Below, in pieces: positions 46,383 through 58,400 of a stretch of DNA of 64,000 nt. Origin of the DNA: Antilocapra americana (taxonomy: Eukaryota > Chordata > Mammalia > Artiodactyla > Antilocapridae); NCBI GenBank assembly GCA_007570785.1, contig ML660774.1:12816845-12880844 (forward strand), read 5' to 3'. Numbering within the stretch: position 1 is the first letter of the stretch; every line of letters starts with the position of its first letter. The notes under the pieces were generated by a model, which was not told the DNA's origin, made no database searches, and saw nothing but the letters and a program-made list of their open reading frames with translations. A program made the translations under genes and the position numbers.

Positions 46383-46742
46383 TAGCAAGATGGTAGACCT
46401 AAACCCAATAATGGAACTCTTTGAAACAGGAGGTTGGTACCCAGTTCACGTTTGTATCAATACGGTGATGGTCTGCTATGAGTAGTAGACCAGTAATGAG
46501 CAGTCAGTGCTTTTCTACCCACAATTCCAACAGCAGTAGTTTATTCTATGAGCACATTTGCAATTGTGTATTTCTTCTGGTAACATCTACTCCCCTCACT
46601 GTTACCATTTGAGCAGAAAGGCCATCACTAACACATTGTTATGAAAAGGCTACCCTACAGAGCTTTCCAGAGAAGTCTATTCTGATCCTTAAAATTAGAG
46701 AAAGTAGAAATGGGGGATTCTGAGCTATGCTAGCCCTAGCTT

Positions 46743-47052
46743 GGGCTTCCCTGATAGCGCAGTTGATAAATAATCAGCCTGCAATTCAGGAGACCCCAGT
46801 TTGATTCCTGGGTAGGGAAGATCCACTGGGGAAGGGATCAGCTACCCACTCCAGTATTCTTGGGCTTCCCTTGTGGCTCAGCTGGTAAAGTATCTGCCTG
46901 CAATGCAGGAACCCTGGGTTCGATCCTTGGGTTGGGAAAATCCCCTGGAGAAGGGAAAGGCAACCCACTCCAGTATTCTGCCCTAGGAAATTCCAAGGAT
47001 TGTATAGTCCACGGGGTCACAAAGAGTTGGACAGGACTGACCAACTTTAAAT
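46743..47052 (+). mobile_element. Composite Bov-tA (partial unit plus full unit)
   Basis: 46743-46860 is a first head with a shortened body ending 'ccactccagtattcttg'. 46861-47052 is a second, complete Bov-tA starting 'ggcttcccttgtggctcagc', including B-box 'gggttcgatccttgg'. The same head-body-head arrangement is seen in ruminant genomes as one composite family, so it likely moved as a unit. Confidence 0.92.
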
Positions 47053-48240
47053 TTTCACTAGCCTTAAGTACAAGAAAAATTTAATTTGACCATTTATAGG
47101 TTTATACAAATCAGATTTTCACAGACTAGATATTCAGCATCAAATTAATCTCCCCAAGAAAGAAACATGAAAAATGGATGTTGAATACATCTGTAAAATG
47201 AACATTAGCCACCAATTCTCTTCTGAGCATAAAGAATAAATTTCACTAAGGAAGCATAGAATTTTAATCTTGCTATACTAATATTTATTGAACATTAATA
47301 AGTTATTATCAAGTTGAACCTGGTTATTTATTCTACTATAGCCCAAAAAGTATGTCTGTAAGTGATTATTAATCACTTAATCAAAGCTTGCTTTCCTGGT
47401 TATATGTATTGTAGTTTAAACACAGATTTACTTTTTCTAGTTTTTAGATCTTACTGATTATATTGGCTTTTATATAAACTAGAAATAAGATTTTGTTGTT
47501 TTTAACCCACTGATTTTGGGGGGTCTATTTGTTGAAATAGTTCTCTCTCATATTGCCTAAATAATGTTTACTGATGGTAGACAATTTCACATTTTATAAT
47601 TTACTAATATATCAACTGGATTAGATGTGAACTGATCATTTTCATAAACATAAAGTAGGTCTTGAAAAAGTGTCATAAGTGCTTTCATAAAACCAACAAT
47701 GAAAGAGAGTAACAAAAGGAGATACATCGAGCTTTTGGTGGGTAGTTCCTAATACTCAACGAAGTAGCTATTGAAATAATCAGAATATGGAATCTCATGA
47801 GTAGGAAAGGAGTGAAAAGTTCTAATTGAATAAGAAAACTCTGCTCTATGGCTAACAAAAGTAAAAGTGATAAGATTTATTATGATAGTTTTGAAAGAAA
47901 TGGGTGATGATAATTTGTAAAAGGCTGAAATCTCATTGCTGGAAAAAGCCTCTTATTATGGTGGCCAGGTGATTACTTCTCAGATAACATAGACAGTGCG
48001 TTGAAAACGGAAGTAAAATTCAACAATACTGAAGTCTATGATTTTTAACCTCTTTAAAGAAAAAAGGAAAAAATCTTTGTTCTTCTAAAAAGTACTATTT
48101 GAAATATTATTCCTTCTTTTTTCCTGGCTTGTCATACATGACTAAGAGTGTCCTAAGTGATAATAATAATGGTTAAATAATGCCTCACATTGGTAGGCTT
48201 CTTGATCATCCATTCATTTTATTTTAGAAGCTTTTCATAA
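47053..48240. other. Single-copy AT-rich sequence, no gene seen
   Basis: No repeat or coding signal is recognised. Confidence 0.5.
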
Positions 48241-49137
48241 AAATGGCTAACAAACACATGAAAAGATGCTCAACATCACTCATTATCAGAGAAATGCAAA
48301 TCAAAACCACAATGAGATATCACTTTACACCACTCAGAATGGCTGCAATCCAAAAATCTACAAATAATAAATGCTGGAGAGGATGTGGAGAAAAGGGAAC
48401 TCTCTCACACTGTTGGTGGGATTGCAAACTAGTACAGCCACTATGGAAAACAGTGTGGAGGTTCCTTAAAAAACTGCAAATAGACCTGCCATATGACCCA
48501 GCAATCCCACTGCTGGGCATATACACCGAGGAAACCAGAATTGAAAGAGCCACGTGTACCCCAATGTTTATCGCTGCATTGTTTACAATAGCCAGGACAT
48601 GGAAGCAACCTAGATGCCCATCAACTGATGAATGGATAAGAAAGCTGTGGTACATATACACAATGGAATATTACTCAGCATTAAAAAAAAAATTCATTTG
48701 AATCAGTTCTACTCAGGTGGACGAAACTGGAGCCCATTATTCAGAGTGAAGTAAGCCAGAAGCAAAAACAACAATACAGTATATTAACGCATATATATGG
48801 AATTTAGAAAGATGGTAAGGAGAGCCCAGCATGCGAGATAGCAAAACGAACGCAGATGTATAGAAAAGACTTGTGGACTCTGTGGATGAGGGCAAGGGTG
48901 GGATGATATGGAAGAATGGCATTGAAACATGTTAATTACCATATGTCTAATCAATCGCCAGCCCAGGATTGATGCTTGGGGCTGGTGCAACAAGATTTCC
49001 CAGGGGGAGGGAGGAGGGAGGGGGGCCCTGGAGGGGGAGCATATATAAACCCATGGTGATATCATGTCATTGTATGGCAAAACTAATAAAAATAAATAAA
49101 TAAAAATAAAATGTATTGTATTTAAAAAAAAAAAAGA
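48241..49137 (+). mobile_element. Young ruminant L1, 5'-truncated, with poly(A)
   Basis: The sense end of ORF2 and the complete 3'UTR, with an AATAAA-rich region at 49083-49115 and an A-tail ending near 49132. The 3'UTR contains a G-rich tract at 49003-49038. It is closely related to the copy starting at 63.27 kb and much better preserved than the 11-17 kb element. Confidence 0.95.
48243..48701 (+). pseudogene. L1 ORF2 C-terminal 152 codons, open
   Basis: It reads [20 protein letters not shown], then [20 protein letters not shown], and ends [13 protein letters not shown] before a stop. This is the cysteine-rich C-terminal domain of L1 ORF2p in one unbroken frame. The ATG at 48243 is internal to ORF2, so it is a truncated remnant. 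Endonuclease and RT are lost through 5' truncation. Confidence 0.93.
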
Positions 49138-49864
49138 AACTTTTTATATGTTAGACCTTTCTTGGGAATTCAGAACTGAATGAGCCCCTGACATCAAATG
49201 TCTTATAGTCTACTGGCAGATAGTAGTCATTAAACAAAGAGAGAGAGACAGAGAGACTAGTATAACACGTAATACTCTTAGTATATACTGAGCGGAACAT
49301 ACTTTCTCTGAATATGTGGAATTTGCAAGTTGGGGGGCTTAATTCCTCTTGTGTGAGGAATAAGAATATTAGAGGAAACTTTGCCATCACAAAATTGTGT
49401 TTTTTCCTTCTGTCTTTCACATCTAAGTCTAGCCCTCTTATGATCTGACTTCTTTCTGAAAGCCACATTACTAGACAGATATTCTAAACACAGTCATTGA
49501 ATATTATATTCTGTGAAAAATGTTTAAATGTGTTGAGGGTTTGGAGATAATTTCTGTAATGTCTTTCAAAATGCTTACGCCTACAAAGCTATTACTGGCC
49601 AATTGCTCATATCCTGAGGCTTTTACTAGGTGTGCTAATCATAAGTGAACAGAGCAACCTTGCTGGAGGCCTCTCACTTCTGAGGGCTTAGAATGTCTGA
49701 TGAGAGCACCGCTCAGAATCTAGCCCAGTGATCTAACCCAGAATCTAACCCAGGAGCGAGATTCTTACGTGTTGACTTTTAGCACAGATACAGCTTTTCT
49801 CTGGACATTGAAAACTGGAAAGGAGAGGAAAAAGGGGAGGAGAAACAGATACTGTACACATATC
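49138..49864. other. Single-copy sequence, no gene seen
   Basis: A (GA)n patch lies at 49238-49257. A small duplication 'cagaatctarcccag' occurs around 49714-49755. The two overlapping minus frames at 49151-49468 are not recognised. Confidence 0.5.
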
Positions 49865-50060
49865 AGCAATTTAAACTCTACAACATCTGTGTAGGTTTGA
49901 TACCATTATTGGCTGTGCTACAGAAAGGAAAGCATCATTTAAGCAGTAAAATAATTTGAAAGTGACACAGATTAAGCAAGTGACAAGGGCAAAGCTAGAA
50001 CTGAAAGCAGGGGACTCTGACTGAAAGCCTCGATCCAGGACCTTGGCACCGTATTGCCTC
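49865..50060 (+). mobile_element. MIR SINE
   Basis: The diverged MIR order is 'tgtgtaggtttgataccatt', 'gctgtgctacagaaaggaaa', 'agtgacaagggcaaagctag' and 'gggactctgactgaaa'. Confidence 0.6.
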
Positions 50061-50323
50061 CAAAGTGGCAGTGGGTCTGCAGTGAGTCTGTGAAATCGGA
50101 TAATAAATGAACCATCCTTTGTCAATCCCACTGCCAGCCTTCTGCGTATCTATGCACTTGTCAATAGAAAAACTGCTGATTTGACTCCAGTGGCATACAT
50201 TTTTCATAGTAAAAGCCAACCATTCATGAATATCTAAACACTAATGTCAATCTCTGATGGCAAAGCACCTTTACAGTCTAATGAAGAATGTGTTGCTAAA
50301 CTCTTTCAGGTAATTTTGACTTC

Positions 50324-50546
50324 CCTGGTGGCCCAAATGGTAAAGAATCTGTCTGTAATGCAGGAGACCAGGGTTCGACCCCAGGGTTGGGAAGGTCTTC
50401 TGGAGAAGGAAATGTCAACCCACTCCATGGGTTGCCTGGAGAATTGCCCAGAGAATTTCACGGACAGAGGAGCCTGACGGGTTACAGTCCATGGGGTTGC
50501 AAAGAGTTGGCCACGACTGAGCAACACTTTCACTCCACTTCACTTT
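50324..50546 (+). mobile_element. Bov-tA SINE, sense
   Basis: Head 'cttccctggtggcccaaatg', B-box 'gggttcgaccccagg', and a body with a small internal duplication ('ttgcctggagaattgcccag'). It ends 'cacgactgagcaacactttc'. Flanks 'ttcaggtaattt' and 'tttaggtgattt' are a possible degenerate duplication. Confidence 0.93.
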
Positions 50547-50547
50547 A

Positions 50548-50665
50548 GGTGATTTAGATAAGGTTTAGACAGATTAAAATACTTTGTTTAAGATTACAGA
50601 GCCACTAACTGACAGATCCCACAGACTCTTAAACTCTGTATTCTTTCCACTATTTTACACACCCT
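50548..50665 (+). mobile_element. MIR SINE, 3' part
   Basis: 'gtttagacagattaaaatac', 'gattacagagccactaactg' and 'actcttaaactctgtattct' follow the MIR 3' half in order. The Bov-tA at 50324-50546 lies at its 5' side. Confidence 0.6.
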
Positions 50666-50814
50666 CATTCACTACAACAAAAACTCTAGAAATCGATATT
50701 TAAGCTAATTATCAACAGCAGAATTGCTAACTGCAAATAAATTTGTATGCAGTTTTGAGCAATCCTTTCTTTCTCCTTCTTTTATAATTTGTAATTTATA
50801 CATGAAGGCAAAGT

Positions 50815-51205
50815 TTGTTTCCATTCTTATTGAAGTATAGTTGCTTTGCAATGCTGTGTAATTTTCCACTGTACATTAAAGTGAATCAGCCATACACACA
50901 TATATATATATCGCCTTTCTTTTGGATTTCCTTCCCATTCAGGAAACCACAGCGCATTGAGTGGTAGGGTTCCTTGTGCTGTACAGTAAGTTCTCCTTAG
51001 CTATCGATTTTACAGTCGTAGTGTATGTATGTGATCTGCCTCCCAATTCATCCCACCCCAGCTTTCCCCCTTTGGTGTCCATATGCTTATTCTCTGCATC
51101 TGTGTCTCTATTTCTGCTTTGCAAATAGGTTCACCTGAACCATTTTTCTAGATTCCACATATATGTGCTAATATATGAGATTTTTGTTTTTCTCTTTCTG
51201 ATTTT
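50815..51205 (-). mobile_element. Older L1 3'UTR, antisense
   Basis: 'tattgaagtatagttgcttt', 'tgtacattaaagtgaatcag', 'gttccttgtgctgtacagta' and 'aaataggttcacctgaacca' match the inverted 3'UTR of cetartiodactyl L1 elements. Non-coding. Confidence 0.8.
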
Positions 51206-52444
51206 AAGTGCCAATCTAAGTAGGGGACACAATTTCAAAGTTCATGGAGCATCTATGAAAGTTCAAAATCTGAGACTCAGGTAGTTGAAAGGAAACTTAT
51301 GATACATGACTCAGTGTATTCAAGGCCATCTGATAGAAACGGTGGTTCCTTAGGTTTACTGATGAAGCAGTCTGTCGAGCAAAAGAATGTGAGCTTCTCT
51401 AGCACCTGGCTGTTCTCTGGAGTTGAGCCTGCTTGGAAGTCCTCTTCAGATTTGAGGAGGGAAATAAATCTTGCCCAGAAATCCGTCTATGGACCCTGCC
51501 AAATAACTTTTGCTTTTGGGTTCTCTTATTTACAGCATTAGAAAACCTGAGCAGTTCAGTAGCTTCATTTCTTTTCATATAATTTATATTTTAAGATGCT
51601 TCTGAAGGATTTCCTTGAGCCAGTTTAATCCAGTGAGGTCCAAGAACCAAAGATGTGGGGACATCTTTTCTGTGGAGCACAGCAAATGAGGAGGGTTTGG
51701 ACTTGTGAGTCCCAAATTCACCCTGCCATCCCCTAAAAGCACACAGTGTAGCCAGTCAATATAAAGTTGAGGCAAATTTCAAAGTAATTTCTCTTCTGAT
51801 TTATCAAAAAAATGCCATAGAAATTTGCATTAGATAGTGTAAAACCAAGAAGTTGGGTAGGATACAAGCTGTTTATATATTAAAGTTTAAAGCTATCTCA
51901 TTTGTTGTAAGGTGATGTTTTCTACCATCCATTTCTTATTATAATGATGTGATTACTTTAAATGAAGATCATGTACAGAAGTAAATGGAAAAAAATGACG
52001 GCATACACTATTATTTTGTCCTTTTGGTTCATTAGGAAAATTCATATTAAATTTGTCTGTGTCCATTTCTCTTTATAAAGGTAACATTAATATGATCTAT
52101 TACTGCATTAACAAGGACATTTTGTGCAGGAGGAGAACTACACTATATATCTTTCCTTTTACTTATGCAAATTACAACAAAAGCAATTAGATGTTTTCTA
52201 ATTCTCACTACTATATTTATTTTAAAAAGTAGTAATTTTATTCAGCAATGAATATGTATGAGTGACATTATTTTTCCCTCTCTGAAAAATAGAGGTGGCT
52301 GAGTAACTGTTTCATGATCCTTTATTGGATTTATTTTTATTTTTTTACTAAAGCATCTATTGTTAGATGAGAATTCAGTTGTTTGTTAACTAGAGGAAAA
52401 GGCTGTGAAAATATCTTAAATGAATATATACTTTTATATCCTAA
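51206..52444. other. Single-copy sequence, no gene seen
   Basis: The 80-residue frame at 51299-51541 is unrecognised. No repeat family is assigned. Confidence 0.5.
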
Positions 52445-52457
52445 GATGAAGAGGTGA

Positions 52458-52897
52458 TTTTTCCAGTGGTCATGTATGGATGTGAGAGTTGGACGGTGAA
52501 GAAAGCTGAGCACCAAAGAATTGATGCTTTTGAACTGTGGTGTTGGAGAAGACTCTTGAGAGTCCCTTGGACTGCAAGGAGGTCCAACCAGTCCATCCTA
52601 AGGGAGATCAGTCCTGAGTGTTCATTGGAAGGACTGATGTTCAAACTGAAACTCAAATAGTTTGGCCACCTGATGTGAAGAGCTGACTCATTGGAAAAGA
52701 CCCTGATGCTGGGAAGGATTAGGGACAGGAGGAGAAGTGGATGACAGAGGATGAGATGGCTGGATGGCATCACCGACTTGATGGACATGGGTTTGGGTGG
52801 ACTCTGGGAATTGGTGATGGACAGGGAGGCCTGGCATGCTGCTATGCATGAGGTTACAAAGAGTCGGACAAGACTGAGCAACTGAATGGAACTGATT
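52458..52897 (+). mobile_element. BovB 3' end, sense, with 13-bp duplication
   Basis: It runs from 'ttttccagtggtcatgtatg' to 'gcaactgaatggaactgatt'. gatgaagaggtga at 52445-52457 matches gatgaagtggtga at 52898-52910 with one mismatch. The frame at 52454-52660 encodes the region GWRRLLRVPWTARRSNQSI-like, ending at a stop. Confidence 0.95.
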
Positions 52898-52994
52898 GAT
52901 GAAGTGGTGAACAACTAAAATTGTGCTGAGAAGGCTGTGTCCCACCTGCTCCTCTTTCCTTCTCTTAACTCAAGCATGTTGGATGTGGTAGCAA

Positions 52995-53960
52995 TGCTGA
53001 AAACTTGGCTTCTGTGCGCCAGTGCCAAGTCAAATCTTGGAGACAGAATTTTGGGTGAAGTAGAAATGAGTACTGTAGCTTTATTGCTTTGCCAGACAAA
53101 GGGGAACACAGCAGGCTCCTGCCTCTCAAAAACTTTATTTCCCAGCCTGGGAGGATGTGATGATGAGTTTTATAGCAATGTTCCAAGGATAGGATTGCTG
53201 AAAAATTTAGGGTGTGTGCAGGCCTGCACTCCTTTGATCTGGTCTCAGGTAATCTTTTGATGACCTTCTCTGGTTCCTTGATTCTGGTATTCTCTTGAAT
53301 GAAGAATGCTAACTTCTTCCTTTCGTTGGGTTTTAGTTTTTTAAAGAGCTCAAAGATATCGTTAATGTGTATCCTTTGAGGTGGAACCTCAATATTCATT
53401 GGAAGGACTGATGTGGAAGCTGAAACTCCAGTAGTTTGGCCACCTGATGCAAAGAGCTGACTCCCTGGAAGAGACCCTGACTCTGGGAAAGATTGAAGGC
53501 AGGAGGAGAAGGGGACGACAGAGGATGACATGGTTGGATGGTATCACTGACTCAATGGACAAGAGTTTGAGTAAACTCTGGGAGTTGGTGATGAGCAGGG
53601 ACGCCTGGCATGCTGCAGTCCATGGGGTCGCAGAGAGTCAGATGCGACTGAGTGACTGAACTGAAAACTAAACTGAACTGAGGTGGAACCAGTACCCTGC
53701 CCCAAGTCTGCACTGTTGTTTCTTGGCTGCTCCTCCCTTTTCTTTGTAGCTCCTCTCTCTTCCGATTAGTAACTGTATGAATCTGCCCTTTGGAACTCTG
53801 GAAGGTAGTGGAGGCTGGAGTCAGTTCCCTACAAAAAAGGAATGGGGAACACACAAAGGTTTGCACGCCCTAGAGCCCCCACAGGGTCCTAATTTGCACT
53901 AAACAAAAGGGGCTGCACTGCACTGAAGTGAGTGTTTCCTGGGTATCAGCAGGAGAGCTA
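52995..53960 (-). mobile_element. Solo LTR of an endogenous retrovirus (class I-like), split by a BovB
   Basis: On the minus strand there is a TATA-like ctataaaa at 53168-53175. AATAAA signals lie at 53134-53139 and 53080-53085, followed by U5-like sequence with 'ttctacttcacccaaaattc' ending near 52995. U3 lies to the right and continues after the BovB at 53389-53678. The right border is uncertain. I see no primer-binding site or gag/pol/env beside it, so it is probably a solo LTR. Confidence 0.65.
53389..53678 (+). mobile_element. BovB 3' end nested in the LTR, perfect duplication
   Basis: A 290-bp sense BovB 3' end runs from 'tcaatattcattggaaggac' to 'ctgaaaactaaactgaac'. tgaggtggaacc flanks it at 53377-53388 and 53679-53690. 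Removing it rejoins the LTR U3 sequence, so the BovB arrived after the LTR. Confidence 0.95.
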
Positions 53961-54577
53961 AGTCAGAATCTCACATCCATGTATTTATTTTCTGTCTTTC
54001 ATCAGTGAGTTTGAGGACAGGTTCTGATATGACCCCCCTAGTAACCCACGGCATCTATTTGTTGAGTGATGGCCAAGTGAGAGGGCAGAGGGAAGTCAGC
54101 TAGAGCTTGGGGGAGACTGTTCTCCATCGAGTCCAATCAGCGCCAGCGTGGGTTACTCAAGGTCAGTCAAGTTGTTTAATGGGATGGAAGAAAAGTCATG
54201 AGGACTTTATTTTTCAAAAGCTTGTTTGGAACCTAAAGGGCATTTTTTGTAGCTATCTTGTAACATAACAAAAATATGGACTGTGGACTGTCTGAAATAA
54301 ACTCCTAGACAAAGAGCACTTGAAACTCACCCTATCACAGATAAAACATGAAGTGAGTTTTTTTGTTTGTTTGTTTTTAACAGAAGTGGAATTCTGTCCC
54401 CCAGGCATCATGGTGACTCCCTGTGGCCTGAAGAGGGGACTCTGAGGGCAGAGGGCATGAGACGGATCCCTCAGAGGATCAAAGTATGAGAATTTGCAGA
54501 AACACCTGGGAACATTGTTTGTCCCAGACAACTACCTAGACATTCTTTTTCCTCCCTAGTGTTCCAGGGATAGACTT
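53961..54577. other. Unassigned sequence, possibly more of the LTR U3
   Basis: No gene is seen. A (GTTT)n patch lies at 54361-54377. The LTR edge may lie within the first part. Confidence 0.45.
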
Positions 54578-54601
54578 GTAGCATTCCTTGCTTTCTGCTG
54601 G

Positions 54602-54803
54602 TGTGTGTTAGTCGCTCAGCCGTGTCCGACTCTTTGCAACCCCCCAACTGTAGCCTGCCAGGCTTCTCTGTCCATGGGATTCTCCAGGCAAAAATACTGG
54701 AGTGAATTGCCATGCCCTTCTCTAGATGATCTTCCTGACCCAGGGATTGAACCCTGGTCTCCTGCATCGCAGGCAGATTCTTTACCGTTTGAGCTATAGG
54801 GAA
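54602..54803 (-). mobile_element. Bov-tA SINE, antisense, with 24-bp duplication
   Basis: The full-length inverted element runs from 'gtgtgttagtcgctcagccg' to the inverted head 'taccgtttgagctataggga'. The flanks at 54578-54601 and 54804-54827 match at 22 of 24 positions (gtagcattccttgctttctg... versus gtagcattccttcctttcta...), an unusually long target-site duplication. Confidence 0.95.
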
Positions 54804-54861
54804 GTAGCATTCCTTCCTTTCTACTGGCAGATGTAGAATAGAGAGCCATAGCACAGAAGAC

Positions 54862-55410
54862 CAGAGAACTGGCTTTGGGCCAGATGGCCTGAGGTTTTAT
54901 CCTGTTGTTTAATATGTATGTAAATTGGGTCAAGTTTCTTAATCTCTTGGTGTCTCAGTTTCTGCAGCTATGAAAAAGGAAAACTAATAACATCTCTTAC
55001 ATCAAGTTATTGTAATGATCAAGTTAGTAGCTATAAATGCTTTGTCGTTGTTTAGTCATTAAGTCGTGTGCAGCTCTTTGTGACCCCATGGACTGAGGCA
55101 CACCAGGTTTCTGTGTCCTTCACAATCTCCCAGAATTTGCTCAGATTCATGTCCATTGAGTCAGTGATGCCATCCAACCATCTCCTCCTCTGTTTCCCCC
55201 TTCTCCTCCTGCCCTCAATCTTTCCCAGCATCAGGGTCTTTTCCAAAGACTTGGCTCTTCACATCAGGTGGCCAAAGTATTGGAGCTTCAACTTCAGCAT
55301 CAGTCCTTTCAATGAATTTTCAGGGTTGATTTCCTTTAGCATTAACTGGTTTAATTTCCTTACTGTCCAACAAAGCACATACTCAATAAATAGTGAGTTG
55401 AATAGATTGT
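54862..55410 (-). mobile_element. MIR SINE, antisense, interrupted
   Basis: The inverted MIR runs as 'gggtcaagtttcttaatctc', 'tgtctcagtttctgcagcta' and 'gttattgtaatgatcaagtt' up to about 55043. It resumes at about 55373 with 'gcacatactcaataaatagt', the inverted MIR 5' region. The gap is a BovB fragment. Confidence 0.82.
55044..55372 (-). mobile_element. BovB 3' fragment nested in MIR
   Basis: The inverted BovB 3' end goes from 'ttgtttagtcattaagtcgt' to 'aatttccttactgtccaa'. The frame at 55052-55246 corresponds to its C-terminal region ([20 protein letters not shown]). The head edge shows no clear duplication. Confidence 0.93.
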
Positions 55411-58400
55411 CATGATTTGATATTGGCAGTTGGAGAAATAGCAGGGCTTTGGTCCAAACAGAGAAGTTTTAAGAGGGAATTACTTTGGAGGTCAGATGAT
55501 GAAATGTATTTTCAGATAATTAATTTGGAGAGGTCATTAAAGCATTACCTCCCAGTAAGCACCATCCATTGCCTTATACGTGTGACACCTGTTTACCAGA
55601 AGCAATAAGTGAACCTGCCATTGACGCCAGGATGTAGGAAAGAATATTCTTGCCAACTCTCAGTGCTCAGAAAGGACAGAACTCCAGAATTTCCTCAGTG
55701 TCTGGGAGCAGGATTTGATAACAATGAGAACACAGAGAACAGGAGTTCGAGGGTTTCAATTCACAGAAGCTAGTTTTGTTGAAATGAAACTCACCTCTTT
55801 CTGAAGATTATCTGGCCCTTTATGTTGCTCACATTTTTTTGGTTTGTTTGTTTCAATATTATCTCAAGGCATTTATTTAAAATTATTTTTATAGTATTCT
55901 TTTCAAAGGAGTTGATTATCACTCACTTTCTCATTTCTTTCTAAATTGTTTCATTCCATTCTTTTAATTAAGGTTAGCTGACAATTCAGATCAGACAAAT
56001 AGAATTTCTTAAAAGCCAATAATAATTCATGGCTATTTAATTGAAATAGTGGGGAAGAGTTGATAAGCCTGAGAATTTTTATACAGTGATAAGGCTGAAA
56101 AACATATACGAAAAATGAGAAATCAAAATAATTTTAAGCCATGAGTATGTTAATAGAAAAATGACTAGTGAGTGATATATGTAGGAACTAATTACATAAA
56201 TATCAGCAAGTAGCATGTATAGTATATTGAATAGCATGACTACATTGAAATAGTCATTTATATAATCAACCATGGGATAACAAACCCAGCATGGAAAGAT
56301 TTACTGAGAACAAATATTTACTTTGAAGTTAAAGGCACCACCTCACCATTTTTTGAGTGAAATAATACATTTTGTGTGGATATTAACTTCATGTGAAAGA
56401 TTTAATATTTAATTTCATAGTGTCGGAGCACCATAAACCTTATTGAGAGAGGCAGGTCATTTTGGACATTTCAGGGATATAATGTTTGAAAACTAAGCCA
56501 TGGCCAAGGATAAACAAGATCTAATAGCTTGATAGATCACTGTCATTGCTCCAACAGGACAGAGACAGCAGATATAGAAATAGAGGCCCCAAGGAGACAG
56601 AGGAAGTTAAAGATGAATGGTATCAAATGTTACCATTAATGGAAAACAACTTGGGGAAAATGCTTGAAGGACTCTGGCTGCTTTATAGCAACTTCCTTGA
56701 AATCCATATCTTGCTTTCCCTTCACCACCTTCAAAGCAATGAACCAGCCTAGACTTCACCTCTCTGGAGCTCAGCACAGCAGCAAGCCACACACAGTCTA
56801 TTTTCCAAGATGTCTTGCTTTCTGTCTGAAGGCTTCGACCCAAGAGGTTTTGGAATCAGAATGGTTCATTGTTGCAAGGCAGAAGGCAGTCACTAAGGGA
56901 ATGGGTACCACACTAGGCTCTGCAAAGCCCTGTTCATCATCCTCTGGGCTCTCTGGCAGGATTTGCAAGTGTGAGAGGGAGGTTCAGAGATGCAGAAGAC
57001 CTCAGTCAAGAATGCCCAGTTGAAATCACTCTTTATTTTATTTTATTTTGTACCTCCTGGTGGATTTCTTAAGCTTCGTATTTTTTTATTGTATTATGCT
57101 TATTTCCTACAAATGTAACACAATTCCTTCTCCCAGAGCCAAGCATCTTTAATTTTCAGGTTCGCCATGCAGAAACTTTCTTGTATGGAAACTAACAGGC
57201 CTTTCAGAGAAAGGTGTATATATTTCATAAAATGAATCCCAAAGTGATAATGTCTGTACAAGTCCCCTCTATGAAATAAATGTTATTCTCAATGTATGAT
57301 TTTTAGGCATAAAGTGATATCGTCAATATAATCAACTCCAAATATTTTGCTAGAATTAGAATAAATATCACAGCTTTTAAAATGCCCTGAACTGAATGAT
57401 TCTTGACCAAATGGGGTATCTTTGATTTTTAAGCCCTGGTGGGTGTTACACAAGTCTGAAATATTCTGTACTCCTGTTGGTAACTAAAGAATAAAGATTT
57501 GAGCTCTTACTTCATTAAAGAGTGTTCTAGGCATGTGAAGGTTCTAGAAATATGATGATACACCTGTCATTATCTCTGGCCGCAAAAGTCTTCCCATTTA
57601 GGGAGAAGAACTGAGACTTGATACAAAAGAAAAAGAAAAAGACACTTCATGGTACTTTGTGAGGTTCATTGCTAGGTAAGTTCTAGAATTTAAAACAAGA
57701 AGCACCTTGGAGGTCATATAATTCAACCCCCATGTTTTATGAAATATAAAAGTTCTCATTGTAAAGAAATTGTCTCCATATAAATAGGGAAAGCTGTTCA
57801 GACCAAGGTGTCTTAACTCGAAGTTGAGAGCTCCTTGCTCCAGCCACACTTGATCTGCTGGAATAGCAGGGGAGGACAAGAGTGGGTCCTTGACCCACAG
57901 CAGCTGAGGTGTCGTTTTCACTGTGTCCTCTGGTTGACCACAGACAGAAGACAGGCACTTACGTCACTCATAGAGTAGCTGACCATACAACAGGCCAGGA
58001 TCGGCCAGAAAAGTAAAAGGAATGTTTCCAGCACCCACTTACAGTGAGTCCAGGAAAGGGAAAGGGAGGAGAAAGCAAGTTAATAAGTATTATCTGTCCA
58101 TCATGTCCCACCAGACTCATCAGTGATTCATATGCAGGAGTTAGTATTTGCTGAATGAGAGAATCAGTGGTCTCATCCATTGCTCAACAATTCTGCAAGG
58201 CGTGGTTATTCCTAGCCTCAGTAAGGACACTGAAGCTGTTTACTTGGTGGCAAATGTTTGTTCACAGCCTCCTGAGCACCAGATTTTGTGTTCAACACAG
58301 TGGTACCAAGAGACCCACCACCTCAATTCCCTACCCAATTAGAAAGTAGGCATATTGGAGATGGAACTTCAAGATGTGTGTGCATGTTCTGCTTCTGAAC

